DNA of 64,000 bases from Cruorifilaria tuberocauda (lineage: Eukaryota; Nematoda; Chromadorea; Rhabditida; Onchocercidae), in the NCBI GenBank assembly GCA_013365365.1, contig JABVXU010000089.1:62001-126000 (forward strand). Direction: 5' to 3'. This document shows, in pieces, positions 1-17,100 of the stretch; position 1 is the stretch's first letter; each line of letters begins with the position of its first letter. The translations under genes and the position numbers were made by a program. The notes below the pieces were generated by a model. The model saw nothing but the letters and a program-made list of their open reading frames with translations. It was not told the DNA's origin and searched no databases.

Positions 1-2497
1 AAAGTTTTCAACATCTAAGCACACGAAACTGTAATCTGATATTGATATGTAAGACTGTTTGGCCATTCCGTTCAATAATTCTCATTCATTTATGAACTTC
101 TAAATCGGCTTACAATTAGTTCAACTGTCAGTTGTTCGGAGTTTTGGTTCTGTTTAGAACTGTTATAGTGTGTCCCTTCTTCATTCATAAGTGTTGGGTT
201 TACTTTTTCCCTATTTTCTTCAACTCCCAAATTATTATTGCCTTCTTTTTTGTGTTCATTGTATAAAGCTGGATTATTTAATTCTAATGAATAAAAAAAA
301 TCCCTTTTCTTTTACAATAATCAACATTAGTGAAAGGAAAGTATAGAATTAGTTTGTTGTGGAGATGGTCAAATCCATCTCTGCGATTTTGCAATTTACC
401 GTAAATTCAACATTTTTTTGCAGTTTCTGCTTTCCTGTTCCCTGATAGAAACACATCACAGATATTTTGTAGTTTTAATATTGTATTTGAGTTTGACAAT
501 ATTGAGGCTGAGTGAAATTATTGTCCCCGTCCGCTTTGTCCGCATCGCCTCAACAGCTTAACAAAAGTGAATATTGAAGCACATAGACTGGAAAATCTGA
601 GACAAAAAATGACCACTGTAACTTATAATAATCGAGTTAATGTGAAAGTCATCATGTAGTCCTACCAAGCAGAAAAGCTAAATTGAAAAGATTGCTTCAG
701 TGCGCTGTGATTGATCAAGTGTGCAATTAAAATGAAAGGCAAAGTTTGATAAAACGAAGCAAAATTAAATATCTGCAGCTGAGCCGCAACCAGATAACAA
801 TTGCTGCCCATAAAACAGCACAAATCTTTTTATATTTTAACGACCTGTGTTTTGCAAATAGCAGATGCAGATAATATTTTTTTCAAATATGTCATTAAGT
901 AAATTCTTGATCCTAGCTAAATCTCTTCCAAAATGTCCCACCAGTAGTTCTTTCTTATTTCTTATCAACTCCAGAAGAATTGAAATAAGATAAATTTTCC
1001 TAGATGGGACACATTTCTCATGTTGTCAATCGAGCAAAATCAATTCAAATTGTTCTTAAATTACCGTGAGCAGTGACTCCAAACTTCCATCTCATTTCAT
1101 GAAGCCCATGAAAATGAATTTTAATTTTAAGTGGATGACTTCATGTTACTTACTCTCTCAAGCTGAATTTGTTTTAAATTTCCGTTATTTTAGGAAGTGC
1201 ACAAGGAGGAAATCTTAACATTCGGCTTTTTCAAAACTACTTGAATATAATGCGATGTTTTGAAAGAATATGCCTCACATTTCTTTCGTTAAGTTTTCCT
1301 TTTTCCGAAACCCGGTCGTTTCTATATCATAGTATTTTTTAATCTTCAATTAAAAAACGAGTTGTTTTAAAAAGAAAACATTGGAAGTTTGTAAAAGACC
1401 CTTATAAAAAGAAAAATCCTGCAATAATGGTAGTGGTTCGGGATATAAAACAACGATATTCCAAATGCCTCGAGCAATCTCAGAATATATCATGTTAAGA
1501 TTGGCTTCGATCAAGAAACCCATGCCAATGATCACTGCATTACCAGACAATGATTATTCGATACGTTGTACTGCTAAAAAGAGCAGGCCAAGTTTTCCAA
1601 ATCCAAATCAAAATTAAGTTTCCCAAAAAAGAAAATCTGCAGACCATTCACTACCTACAGTGATACTAACAATATCACCGTAGTTTTATAAGTGAACAAT
1701 AAAGTGACAGCAAACAACCTCCACAACATTACAATTATGCTTGAACAGAAGCACGCTTCCGTATGCAACAATCACAACTTTTTCTAATGCACTTGGAAAA
1801 AATCGATCATGCATGTTCGTATGAGCTGAGGTTCTGTTGACCCTCTATTGCTTAAAAACGTGCAACCTACAATTTCTCAATTTGTTTTGCGAACCCTAGC
1901 TCTAATGAAAACCTACTTCACGAATCCGCATTAAAATTGCAATTGCCTCGTGTCCTACGAAGACGAAATGAGTATTAATGCCAACACAAAAATCAATAAT
2001 CTCAAATTTCATTTCCAATCTTATGATAGAGAACTTTTTAGAATCCACAAAGCAAAACGACAAAGAAGAGATCTGAAATTTTTGTGTGCTAAAATCTGAA
2101 CTTCCAAAGGAATTAAAAAAGCAGATATACTAATATGAATCGAAACAGGAAAAATACGAAATGCAAGTGATAGAAAATGTCAAGTACAAATACTAACGTT
2201 GAAATAATTCGGCGTATGCCCTGAAAATCTTATGTTATGCTATTACTTAATCATGCTAGCTATAGAGCCAAATAATCTCTGCTATAAGTGATGAGATGCT
2301 GTAAGAGAAAGAGAAAAGTTCACATCTCTATATTACTTGAGCGATATGATAAAAAGGACACATTGATATAAGTGCAACGAAGAAAGGGTAAAATGTGATA
2401 CTTGAAATACAGTATAACCAGCATAAATTGATAATTTTAAAGCAAAGTGTAAAAATGATTAAAACCATAATGGTCGTATGTATCAGGAACTGTTAGT
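1..2497. other. Left-edge non-coding stretch
   Basis: No gene recognised. The longest open stretch is a 66-codon minus-strand ORF at 1350-1550 that resembles no family I know and has no clear splice partners; it is treated as unproven. The part next to 2497 should hold the 3' UTR of the H2A.Z gene. Confidence 0.5.
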
Positions 2498-3332
2498 TTA
2501 GGCTGGGCCCTGCTTCTGAGCTGGAGCTGGTTGTCCCTTTTTGCTCATAAGATAACGATGAATATGGGGGATCACACCTAGAAATGAAAGGATATTACAA
2601 AAAATATAATACACGGAGTCATTTAAACCAGCGACAGTAGCATTACATTTCAGGAAATTATTCCTGTTTCAATTATAAGAGAAATAACAATTATATGACG
2701 GAAAAAATAAAGTAAAGCAAATGAGTCACTTTTAAATATGAAATTCACCTCCACCAGCGATAGTGGCTTTTATAAGAGTATCCAGTTCTTCATCACCTCG
2801 TATTGCCAAATGCAAATGCCTCGGTGTGATCCTTTTCACCTTCAAATCTTTAGAAGCATTGCCCGCCAATTCCAATACCTCAGCAGTTAGATATTCCAGG
2901 ATAGCTGCACTATAAACAGCTGCTGTGGCACCAACACGTCCATGAGATGTGGTTCTACAATTTTGCTTAAATTTCTAAAAATACTGTAAAACTGCAAGAG
3001 TTGAATGGGAAGTCTAACTGGAGTATGACCACGAAACTGCGATCTCATTTTAAGAAATAAATGTCGTAAGAGACTAAAAATAGCAAAAAACAAAAACTTA
3101 CAGAGAAGTACAAAAAGAAATCGTACAGCAGACTGCTCAACAAAAAATTTTGACTTATGCGAAGTCACGATAACTGAAGAAAGACAAAAAAAACACTGGA
3201 AACATACCTTTGCTTCAGGAAGCGATGAATACGTCCAACAGGAAACTGCAAGCCGGAACGTGCACTTCGCGAGATGACCTTACCCTTAGATTTGCCAGAA
3301 TCTTTGCCTGCCTTGCCTTTGCCTCCAGCCAT
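2498..3332 (-). CDS. htz-1: Histone H2A.Z variant
   Basis: H2A.Z replaces canonical H2A in a subset of nucleosomes, typically near promoters, and is deposited by SWR1-type remodellers. Three exons join in frame: 3208-3332, 2749-2954 and 2498-2577, giving 136 residues, the usual H2A.Z length. The start is [10 protein letters not shown], followed by the histone-fold segments [37 protein letters not shown] and the block [39 protein letters not shown] followed by VIPHIHRYL is the diagnostic H2A.Z docking and C-terminal region; canonical H2A has a different one. All junctions are GT-AG. A polyadenylated, intron-containing gene with no neighbouring core-histone genes fits a replication-independent variant. 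The C. elegans counterpart is HTZ-1. I see nothing damaged. Confidence 0.97.
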
Positions 3333-5851
3333 AGTGTAGATACTACAAAAGTACCTCTACATACTTTCAAACATCATAGCATATGTTGCTTCAAGCGCAA
3401 CAATATAACACTGAAGATGAAACCCCAATATTAAAACAGGGAGTACAAAAAAAGCAGCGACTGATAAACTATTTAAGTGATTGAAAGACGACCCATGGCT
3501 GCCAACTTTACCTCTAAACATAAGGCAATATGACACTAAATGCATGCAGGCTTTCAGAATTTTTCCACCAATGTACAGTAAGAAGATATTCATGGAAGTC
3601 CTTCATGATTTCCGAACTAAGAAACATGTTACTATCTAAGATGAGAGTTATGAGAACAAGAACTCTCAAAAAATGCTGATGCACATGAACATCAGAAACT
3701 CTAGCATATCTCACCTTGATCGGGTAAATACCGTTTTAATAACACCGAGACAATCAATCATAGCAACTTCAGTGATCTATACTAGCAAGCTTTGTAAAAG
3801 ACAAAATGTAGAAAAAATTTTGATTTGCGGTAGAATATGACTCAAATTAAGTAAAAAATAAATGACATTTAAAACGAAACAAATCAGCCGTTTGATTGTC
3901 AATGTGATTTATCGCCCCACCTGGTAGACAAATGTTAAAAACGCTAATCAATATGTAATAACGACAAGTAGCAACAACAACAAACCTTTCCGAAGCACTC
4001 AAGTTAAGTTAAAAGGATGAAGAACCAACTTTCACAACCACTAAGCTATTTCACAACCGCGCGGGAGATGGCTTACTGTTGTGCTCTTCTATGACTGTGC
4101 TGTAGACGAGAATTGCACGAAGATGAAGAAGCTGAAAGGAACAGAGAAGATGAGAGAAGGAAAAGAGAAGAGAGGACGAGAGAGAGAAGCAGAGACGTTC
4201 CCGCCATGACCTTTGTATAAATGACGTTGGATCGATATTTTCGTATCAGGTAGACGCTGGGTGGATGTGATAACAATGAAACAGTGAAATGCAGGCCGAA
4301 AATGTGCGACAGGAATTAACTAAAACCGGAAGTTAATTTCGGAGTAAATCCTTGGAAAAAAATTGGAACCGCAACAATGAACGAACATTGAAAATTTTCT
4401 TATTGTCACAGTATCCTATCTTCTTCAGTAAGACGGCATAGTCGAGTGATTAATGAGATTGTGTAGGGAAAATCATTTGAGCTTCCACCACTTCATATAG
4501 AAATCACAACTCTTGGCCTATCCTTTGAAGACAGCGAGTATTTAAGTTAAGTTAGTCAAGTAAAACGCTAAATAAGTGAAAAGGATTTGGTAATCGATAA
4601 TCGATATAGTGAGATGAACTTTGCTTGTTGGGATTTCTTTGGAACTCATGCTCATCAACAGAGTAATGAGAGCGCAAAAGGTGAAAAGTTTAAATACTGA
4701 AAACAGCAGAATAGATTAGCATTCAAATAACACCAAAATGAGCTGCAAAGGTCATAGACGAGTGACCCTAGCGAATTCCGATCTCCTCTAATTTATTTTC
4801 ACTTCGGTTTATTGAAAACAAAGCTCTCTACAGTTCCATATTACCACTTCGAGACCTTTTCGTAAGTGTTCAAAAGTGATTAACCTCTGACTGATTCATC
4901 CTCAACTCCCCATCTAGGAGGAGGAAATGAGTTCCATGCCTAAAATGCAATTTTTTATTCAGATATGTATCCCAAACTAACAATGTTTTGGAAAAAGCGA
5001 TTGATGGCTTTTATTGGAGATGAACTACTGAATGATGCTGGAAAAAAGATTTCCAGTGAACAAAAGCCCAGTAAAACTACGCTTTTGGAAAAACATTTGA
5101 GGTCGTTGAACACTTCTGAAGACTCATAATAGCATTTCTTATCAACAATTTCATCCACTGAAAGCAGTAGAACAAAAAAATAAAAAAAATTTCTTGACGG
5201 ATTATACGACTCATATACTGACAGTTTGCATGTCTCATGGCTGATTGTATTATACTTGTTGACCTTACAGTACTATAAATTTTATTTAAACCCATAATTT
5301 TACAATTTCCCGACAGTGATTTAGATTGAGATTAGGGTGAGAAATTCCTTCTAGAAAAGTGTGATTTCTTAAAGCAAACTCTCGAAAGACCTTGTTCAGT
5401 TAATGGAAAAACCAGTATTGGAGGGGTGTCTTCCACTTTGGATGGACTACCCGGAAACCTTCAACTTTGCTTTTCCATTTTTGAACTGGAATGCATATGG
5501 TTAACCCTACAGCAATACCAACCAATATGAATGGAAGATGTATTACAAAAAGGAGGCAAATATTAAGCCGTCAATTAATGAATTTCTAAAAAAAAGAATT
5601 CGGCAGACTTCCTATCATTTGTCATTTATTGGGCTTATGTCGTGTTTGGAAATTTTCGGCCTGGGATATAATATTGGAAAGTTTGAAAGGGGTGACAAAG
5701 GAGAGGTTGATCTTAAATGAAAGAGTGCAAGAGAAGACAGAGAAATATTGTGTAGCATAGGAAAGCAAGCAATCAAAATAACGAAGGGCCAGTTTGTGTT
5801 TTTAAAAATTCCGATGAACTACGCTCAACGACTAAACATTGCAATTCGTTT
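3333..5851. other. Intergenic stretch upstream of H2A.Z
   Basis: It should contain the H2A.Z promoter and 5' UTR. A purine-rich minus/pyrimidine-rich plus segment lies at 4100-4200. Short ORFs (for example plus 5538-5720) resemble nothing I know. No gene is supported. Confidence 0.5.
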
Positions 5852-5854
5852 CTG

Positions 5855-6061
5855 ATTCATTTTTCCATTGATAACGGAGAGTCATTTAGCACTATAATTT
5901 GTTGAATGAAGTAGTGAGAGCTTCCTACTCTTTCCTGGCCTTCCGAATGAAGAACTGGAAACGAGAATTGAGGTCATATTCAGACCTCCTGTAAAGTGAC
6001 ATAGACCATTCACCCCCCCCCCCCCCCCCCACTTATTAGGATAATCACAGCGGTGAAATTC
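5855..6061 (+). repeat. Inverted-repeat copy A, left of alpha-tubulin
   Basis: About 200 bp are repeated in reverse complement at 9333-9517 with only scattered mismatches. Shared blocks include TTGATAACGGAGAGTCATTT, GCACTATAATTTGTTGA, CTCTTTCCTGGCCTTCCGAA and CAGACCTCCTGTAAAGTGAC, and they end at ATAATCACAGCGGTGAAA. This copy carries an 18-base C run at 6013-6030 where the other copy reads a short CTTC-containing segment. Family unknown; high identity suggests a recent duplication or transposition. Confidence 0.85.
6013..6030. repeat. Poly-C tract (18 C)
   Basis: An uninterrupted run of 18 C inside repeat copy A. The matching place in copy B has no such run, so it arose after the copies diverged. 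A homopolymer this long may also be miscounted in the assembly. Confidence 0.95.
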
Positions 6062-6516
6062 TTCACCACGAACTAAATCCCCGACAAATCTCATTTCCCC
6101 ACAGAAATCTCCAACAAAATTACCAAATTTCGTGTCCTTAATATCCCGCATGAGTGACATTACTTCCTTCCCTCTACGGCTTATCATATCACGTCTTACA
6201 ACGCATTTTCAAAACAGCATCACATGTTAAATATATCATCAGGAAATGCTTTAAGAGATGAAAAATACATGTCCATGATATAAGTCATATTTTGGAACTG
6301 ACAAGAGCAAAAACTGATGAATCTTCTGTATTGTTTATTGCTAAAAATGAAACGAAACACAAAAACGAAATTTATGTTAAAAACACATAAGACATTTTGC
6401 TTAGGAATGAATAGAAAAATCATCCTTAGCAGAGGGAGTAAATCCAAAAGAAAAGGATCAAAAAAGGAACAAGCAACAAAATGTCACGATTTGCTACAAA
6501 CGATTTCAACCGAATA

Positions 6517-9170
<2,654 letters not shown>

Positions 9171-12100
9171 GCTTGTGTTGAAACCCGGGAAGTGCTAAGA
9201 AACTGATCTGAAATATATGCGAAACATGATGAATGCGAAAAAAAAATAACTTGAATATTGAGCATGACGACAGTAACTTGGCTCGGAGATTTGTTAAATT
9301 AAAAAATTTCATAAATTTCTAGGCTCAAAATGGTTTTCACCGCTGTGATTATTCTTCCAATAAGTGAAGGATTCATGTCACTTTACAGGAGGTCTGAATA
9401 TGATCTCAATTCTCGTTTCCAGTTCTTCATTCGGAAGGCCAGGAAAGAGTAGGGAGCTCTCACTACTTCACTCAACAAATTATAGTGCTAAATGACTCTC
9501 CGTTATCAATGAAAAATTCTGTACAACCGCAGTGACAAAATTGTTTTTGAGACTTTATGCTTCAAATAATTGTGAACTATAGCTTTTATCAAAGATTTTT
9601 CTCTCGAAAACAAATCAAGGAACATTAACGGACTTACTTAATGTCTACCGGTATTTCCACGCAAAATGTGGGAAACTTTCATTATGGGATTAATTGATAT
9701 AGAAACGAAAACTTTGAGATGAAAGGTGAATCGATGAAGAAAAGGAAAAGCTCAGTCTTTATAGCCAGCACTGGTGCATTCTATGTTTAAGAACTAGAAG
9801 ACGACGAGGTGCTATTAGAAAACACAAGACAAAATAAAAACATCAAACAACCAGAACTAAAAAATTTTTAAAATTCAATAGAAATAATCTTTAGTTTTGA
9901 AAACTAACAGTTTAAATTCGCATGTTTCTGTATTTTGAAAATATCTTTTCTTGATAGCAGCACCCGGCCACCTACGGTTTGCAAAATAGGAAGAAATGGA
10001 AATGTCGTTGGAAAAAGAGATAGGATAGCTGGGAGGTGAAGTATCTGTTATTAAAATCATTTGATTGTGCATCCCCTAAATGCACATCTCGCAGACAATT
10101 GAAATAGGAGATCCTTACCAGCAGCATACTCGGCACTATCTCCACTCTTCTCACCCACTACCACCACAATACTACCCATGTCCTTCATTTACACTATTAC
10201 ACTATAAACGCTGTCCAGACGACGACGGCCTGTCCGTCCTTGCTCCTCTTGCCTGTGACTGTGACGATCGATGAATGGATGATTCACACAGTGACAATGA
10301 GATCAGAAGACGAATATCATCGTAACTACAACGAGAACGATCGCCCCGCCTCTATCTGTCTGTCTGTCTGTATGGATGGATAAGGTGAGGTTCACCTGGG
10401 GTTCCTAGCAACCTCTTATAAACAGTGAGTGGAATGGGATAGCAAAAGTAGAGAGGTAAGATATAACTGTCGTATCCTGCTAAAGTTATATAACCATCAC
10501 CCCTATAAACTTTCTATCAACCAGTGGCGTGTTAGTCGAGCGCTGCTCATTGCCCTATACCACCACCTTATTACACACTTCCTTCTCTTAGTACTACATA
10601 TGGGAAATGAAGCACAAGACCCTTCCACTAGCTTTTCAGCGAACAGGTGAGGAGAGTTATTGTCACTATTGAAAAATATCCCAGCAGCAGCAGTAGCAGA
10701 AGAGGGAAGCATTCTGAATCCGGCCAAGAGGATCAGTGCTTTTCCAAATGACACTACTAGGAAATGTGAACGGCGAGGCGCTTACTATCTGGCAGCGATA
10801 CTCTCCACCTTCTCCACGCAACTTCAACAAACATCCATCCTTTCTCATGCCAAACTAGAGGAATGATTCACGTCACGACGTTATCACATAGATGTCCGAA
10901 ATGTTGAATGATCGCCGGTCATCCCATCATCAGTTTGGTGAAGGGAAAGAACGACAGGCATATAAATATATTTCTCTTCCCACATTTCTCGCGCCTTGTC
11001 GCAACATGACTTTGACTAGAAACGAATACTGATCAGAGCTGCTGCCATAGTGATTCTAGCCAATAAGTGCCAGTAAAAACCACAGAGGGATTGGACGATG
11101 ACCTGATTACAATTCTCCAAATTACTTTTCAAACCATATTACGTCAGGGATAACTCGTCCTACCTTTCTAAACTCAACCACAATGTACAAGTCGAGGAAC
11201 TAAAAGCGTGATCTTAGAGACAGGAAATCAGGAGGTTATTGAGCGATCATCGTATCATATTTATGACACTCAGTGGTCATTACCGACATCAACACGACTA
11301 GAAAGTATTCTTCAACGAACGCGGTAAAGGATGATTAGCAAGCATATTTATTCTTTCCAATCAAAATACCTCCCAGTGACTCTAACGGTAACCGTTAATT
11401 GAAACACCACTGACAGAATGCGTTAGAGTCATTGGTATCTGAAATCCCGAATGCCTCCTTGATTGAGAAGCAATCACATATCAGATAAAACTCAGTCTGG
11501 CCTTCTCACAATACACATGCGCGACACACAACCGCAATGGAGAAACAGGAGTATACTGAAGAACGACGTCCAAACTACGACCGTTGGAAATATCACCGAA
11601 AATTGCACAGATAATATCGTCAAATGCGATAGAGAGATAATATCTTTATTTCCCAGATCACAAAGTTTCCAAATTGAAATTTACTCCACTTAGTATAATT
11701 AATCAATTACAGCTAACTCCTGTAAAGGATCAGTGAACATTGGGATGTCAAAGGAAAAGCAATGAAAAAAGAAATTTCACAGAACAAATCTCCATATGAA
11801 ACTAAAACAAGACATCTACAAGTTACACAGACATAGATTCAATAAAAAATGCTTTCTTTCAAATACAATCATTATATTATTAGATCCCGCTTTTCGAAAC
11901 GGAACACGCACAACTAAACAAATTCCAAGATTATAACAGTCTGTTCACACTATTATTGTATAACTAAAAAACAATAATAAAACACCAACCACTTCTTTCA
12001 AGACAATTTCCTGCAACTTCGAGGACGCTAGTAGCAAATAAGAATCTGTTGCTAAAAGAGGTCATGATAAAAATATCGAGAGAGAAAGAGACCATATGAA

Positions 12101-12621
12101 TAACAGCAACAACGAGGGTGCTTACAATGAATGATAATATTAGGAAAACATAAGACGGTTACTAAATTATAAATCCCATAGAACCATGCACCTAATGAAT
12201 TAAATTATTTGTTTAGGAAGCGATTAGACATCGAGTTTACTATAATTAATAGCAAGGATCCCTAAACTACAGGAAATTTGGCCGAATTAAATTTCATGAA
12301 ATAGCATGATAGAAAATTCAAATTTGCTATTACTGAGGTACTTTATAACGATTAATATCTGCAAGGAAAATGCGACAAAGAAAGAATTAGGAATGAGTGC
12401 AAGTTGGGATTATCAACGCAACCCAAAATAAAATAGAGTGGCTGATTCACTTTAACACATCAAAATTCTGACCATGCGAGACTCTGTAAACCAATATAAC
12501 AGGTCTTAGAGAAAATAGTACTTCTAGTATTCCTAAGTTGATTATACGGAACAAAACTGCAGAAGTAGGCAGAAGATCTCAACAATTCAAAGTTACAAAC
12601 TTTTCCAAAACATAAAAACGC
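9171..12621. other. Intergenic stretch between tubulin and PUR-alpha genes
   Basis: Contains repeat copy B and presumably the tubulin promoter. A short TCTG run lies near 10355-10373. Several 60-80 codon ORFs occur on both strands at 10080-10870, but they overlap one another in all frames and look like chance. No gene is supported. Confidence 0.5.
9333..9517 (-). repeat. Inverted-repeat copy B, right of alpha-tubulin
   Basis: Reverse complement of 5855-6061, about 160 bp upstream of the tubulin start codon. It lacks the poly-C run of copy A. Sequence beyond both ends differs between the copies, which marks the repeat limits. A frame of about 40 codons is open in both copies, but I do not recognise it. 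Confidence 0.85.
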
Positions 12622-14150
12622 TCATTCTTTATTATGCTCCAGTTTAACATCCGATTTGGTCGTTCCTTCAGCATCATTTTCGGCTCTTCTTGCCGCCAAC
12701 ATTTTTTCTTGTAGTTCTGCTAGAACATCCCGAAAGGCTCCCCAGGAGCTCATTGGTACTGCGATTGAAGAACGACTTCCAGAAATCTGCTTAACCTGAA
12801 AATTGCAAAACTAAGACATAACAAACGTGGCGAGGCGTCTTATTCTTTGCTTTACTTTTAAGCTTTAAGGAAAAGCATCAGAAGCTTGACTGTAAGCTTA
12901 AAAATTTACGGAAAAGCTCGAACATCAGGGTTCACAATATGATTAAGTACATTTGGAGAATTAGATTAATGACAGCTAATCTAAAAAAATAAAAACAAAA
13001 AACAAAAAAATATACCTCGGATATACGTACAAAAGTGCCACGTTCATTATGCCCAACATCGAAATAGAAAATTTTATTATTTTCAGCACGCACATGTTTC
13101 GGTTCGGGTAATTCTACGTTTGCATCATTCTGTAAAAATTATTTGTAAAAAATGCATGAAATACGTTCCATGTAACAAATACATGAAATACGCCATGAAA
13201 CCATGAAAAACTGCTTACAAGAAAAAAAAACTACAGAATTTCCAAACCTTCCTTATTTTTACTATAATGAAATTTATTAGCTTACTTCATTAAGATATCC
13301 TTCTGCGTACTTATCAATCAATTCATTCAATGCATCACGCAACTGAGTCATGCCAGGTGCAGGTAATGCTATCTACAAACATATTTAAATAAAATAGTCT
13401 TCATTACTTCATTATAACTTGTTAGTTTAAATTTTAATGCACATGAAGAAAAACATACTTGTGAACGAGGACCTGAGTTGCTCCGCGAAACTTTTTGAGA
13501 AACACGTAAATAACGTCCCCTTTGATTTTCTTTCAGACTAAGATAATATCGACGCGACTCATGGACGATTATTTCTGATTTCAGCTGTCCATTTTCACCC
13601 ACAATCGGCTCCTTACCAGAAGCTGCAACATGTAGAATTAGACTCTTCTTTTCTCAAAAATTTGGGAAAATCTTCGCTGAAAAAAGAAAGAACGAAGATT
13701 GAAAGTTATAAAATACCGAGGCCATCAAAGAATTTGACAAATTTGTCAAGATGATCACGAAAAGCAACTGCTGCGCTCATTGACAGTATCAATCGGCTTT
13801 TTCGCCCTCCTAAGCCAACCTGAATTAGATTCTTTTATAAAAGCATTAAAACAACATGCAGTTGAGGAAGTAACAACGATGTGGAACAAATCAATAAGAG
13901 TTTGAATTAAATCGGATTAAATATATCGTAAATGCGCTGAATTGATAACATTTATAACCACTTTCCAAATAATTTAGTCTGTTGATTCAATTTCCATAAA
14001 CAAACTCACTTCCGCAAGTTTGATAAAACGACCTCGGCTATTTTGCTTGACATCAACATAAAATCGTTTACTCTGCACTTGTAGCATTTTGCTTGCAAGT
14101 TCTTGCTCTCCATGTGGAGGGTGCCGATCATCACTGCTACCGTCTGACAT
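12622..14150 (-). CDS. plp-1: PUR-alpha-type nucleic-acid-binding protein
   Basis: PUR proteins bind purine-rich single-stranded DNA and RNA and act in transcription and mRNA transport. Six exons join in frame: 14010-14150, 13717-13819, 13459-13622, 13286-13372, 13016-13129 and 12622-12795, giving 260 residues. Three PUR repeats are visible. Repeat I has [20 protein letters not shown] and the segment [20 protein letters not shown]. Repeat II has [20 protein letters not shown] and [19 protein letters not shown]. Repeat III has [20 protein letters not shown] and [19 protein letters not shown] short acidic/basic tail ends in KLEHNKE. The start codon taken gives [17 protein letters not shown]. 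elegans PLP-1 is the matching family member; orthology is inferred from family resemblance. Confidence 0.95.
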
Positions 14151-17100
14151 TGCCAATTAACAAGATGATAACTACAACAGATGATTAAAAAACGACTATA
14201 TATAAAGATAAAAAACAATCTTACGATATCCACTAACATTAGCAGCAAAAGTAAAACTTCAAATTCCTTTTAAAAGAAAAAGCCATAAATGACTTAAGGG
14301 AATTATTGCTTTAGAGCTACGTGGTGTAACGTAAAAGCATAATTAATTTTCGCTTGTTACTCATTTAGCATTACAAGCTACCTTCAGCAGACTAACTTTA
14401 GCAGGCAATCACTAGGCCGCAGAAGTGCATCAAAGTACGACCCTAAAAGTTTGTGTTCCAGTGAACAGAAAATACATTCCTAGAATCAAAACCACTATGA
14501 TAAACGCGCATTGATGTGCCGTATCATGAAACGCTAATTCTCAATGGTTATACAGTGAATTACCACATGCACTTTTAAATAAAAAGACTCCAACATTATT
14601 GAAGTAAAAGGTTACACTGTAACATCAATAATATCGTGATACAAAATTAACGTACCAGACCAATATACACTCGGACGCAATCTATCCAGCAACCGAGGCA
14701 CCAACCCAAACGTACCACTCCGAGGTCTTTCCGAACTTCTCTACCTCTGCAAACACAAATAAACGGAAATTCATCACTCAACATCTAACATTATGGCTCA
14801 TATAAACTTTTTTTTTTAAATCAAAACCCTTTCCTCATGAATAAGGATGAAAGATGGCAAAAGTAGGACCAAAGTTCTTAAACATTTCTTAAATTTCTCA
14901 TTTTCAAATTTCTTAAACAAATATGAAGCAAACACTAATTTAGTCAAAATATCTGCAAGAAGTTTTATAAAATTCAGTTCGAAGATGTACTACAGTTAAT
15001 TTTGTTTGATCACTTATATCCTACCAAAGTAACAATCACTATTATATTACAGCATAGAATATGAGGCCTTGAAACTTAGCAGAACAACGTTAGTTACGCT
15101 AAGCAGTAAGGAATATCAAAAAATGAATCATAAGGAATGCAATATCCTCCACGATTTCTATTCGCTTATAACGGAGAAAACCCATATTACATTGCTTTCA
15201 TTTTTGATGAAAGAATTCTAGTCTATTTCCTTATAATAATTTGTACAGAGCCTCTATTAGGAAGATACACACCATATCGTCAAATTAACTTGTCTAAACT
15301 TAGCACCTCGGCTGTGAGGAGATGTACATAACAGAGACTGTACCTGATACTCTTTCAGCGTTCCAATTATTACGGATAAAGATCATAGGAAACATGACAC
15401 TCATCCCCGATCCAGCCATGACCACCTAAACCATATATCACAAATTATGGACCACCCACGTCGACCTCACTCCTACTCCTCCTCCTATCCCACCCACACA
15501 CCTGGACACTACTTCACCACCATGAAAGCATATTTAGGCTGGACGTTATGAGCAGATAAATCGATTGCGACTTGTCGAGAAAATTCGGTCACTCGAGCAA
15601 TACTACGCCGACTCTCGTTGAAAATTTGTTTGTTCGTCGTATGATGATGAATACTAATTCAGACATTTTCGTCCCGGTTAGACGTGGGTTCGATAATTTG
15701 GGAGGGATAGTCATTAATGGTAACGGTGAAACTTTAAAAAATCGTAGATTTAGAGGAATTAGTTCCGTGCACCCACATCCTCTTTTACCTTTTTCAAGTT
15801 CCTTTGGAAATGACCCGATTTAGATGAAACAGAAAGGTGTTCTTTGAAACAAAAACCTACTTATTCAATAAAATGCGGTCCTTCTGACACATTTGTTAAC
15901 GTAATGCATAGTTTGATAAAGCAAAAAACAGCTTCAAGCCTTTATTTGATTTGATTTGGTGGTTTAGATTGAGGTAGGGCTACGACAGCACTATTGATAC
16001 AATTTGTAATGCAGGATGATTGGGCCTTACTGTCATATTTTAAGTGTTTGAATTATGCTTTTGTCAACGATACTTGTTGAAAGTGATACGCATTCACATA
16101 TTATCCGTACCCTATGTACAGCTTCTAGCTGAGTTTCTTCAATCCTAGCAGTTACAACGAAATTGAAAAAGGATTTAAGTGGGAACATGATCGATAGGAT
16201 TTGGACTGTTGAAATGTGATGTCTTATGATTAACATTGCAAGATATACCAAGTATATTTTTGGTGTAGACATTGGCAGTTTTCGAGCAGATGGTCGGTCA
16301 CACACGGGCGACAATAATCTAGATCTTCTGCACCCACCGATATCTTTGTTCTTTGTTTGGTTGCAATACGTGTAAGAAAAAATCCGGCACTTTTCGGCCC
16401 TAATATTTTCCGTAAAAATCTGTTTTAAATTGGTTTAGAGTGCCAAGCAAATTCCATCAAAATCGATTTCATTCGGTTTCTTGCTCATGTACTGCTATTT
16501 GTACTTTATAGCTGTCACAAATATAAAAAATTTTTAGTTGGAAAATCTTAATGGAAATGCTCCATGGACATAGTATAGTATTCAGAAATTACGCATTGCA
16601 TAGTACAAATCTTTTAAAACTACTGTAACGCTGAATATTATCAATTTTTGCATTATGCCTTTTTGAACGTCTGTCAGGAAACTCGAAATGTCAAGAAATC
16701 TCTCGACCACAATCTCTAATTTCAAATATTTTTGAAACTTTAATTTCCTATGTATCATCATTTGTAAAATCTAAAACACTTTCATGGCACCCGCATTCGA
16801 TATTCCCATTCTCACTATAAAAACCGTCTCATAGAATTTGTTCTATTGTTCATTATCCATCTCCATATTCTCACAGATTTTTGCTCTTCAGTGCTTATTC
16901 CAGCAGTTTATTTTTGCTTCAAACAACTAATCAATGTTCCCATCGTATCGCCAACTCTGCATATTCTTTCTATGTTCATCCGTCTTCAGTAAAACCATTC
17001 TTTCCCACAGTAACCTTTATGTTATCGTACCATCTTTGTAAATCTTATTCTTAGAAAATAATATTAACCTTCTCTTGTAGACCCCATTTAAATACCACAA

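Noticed and set aside
5882..6187. 101-codon minus-strand ORF through the poly-C tract
   Set aside because: Its frame depends on the length of the homopolymer, it lies largely in repeat copy A, and it resembles no known protein.
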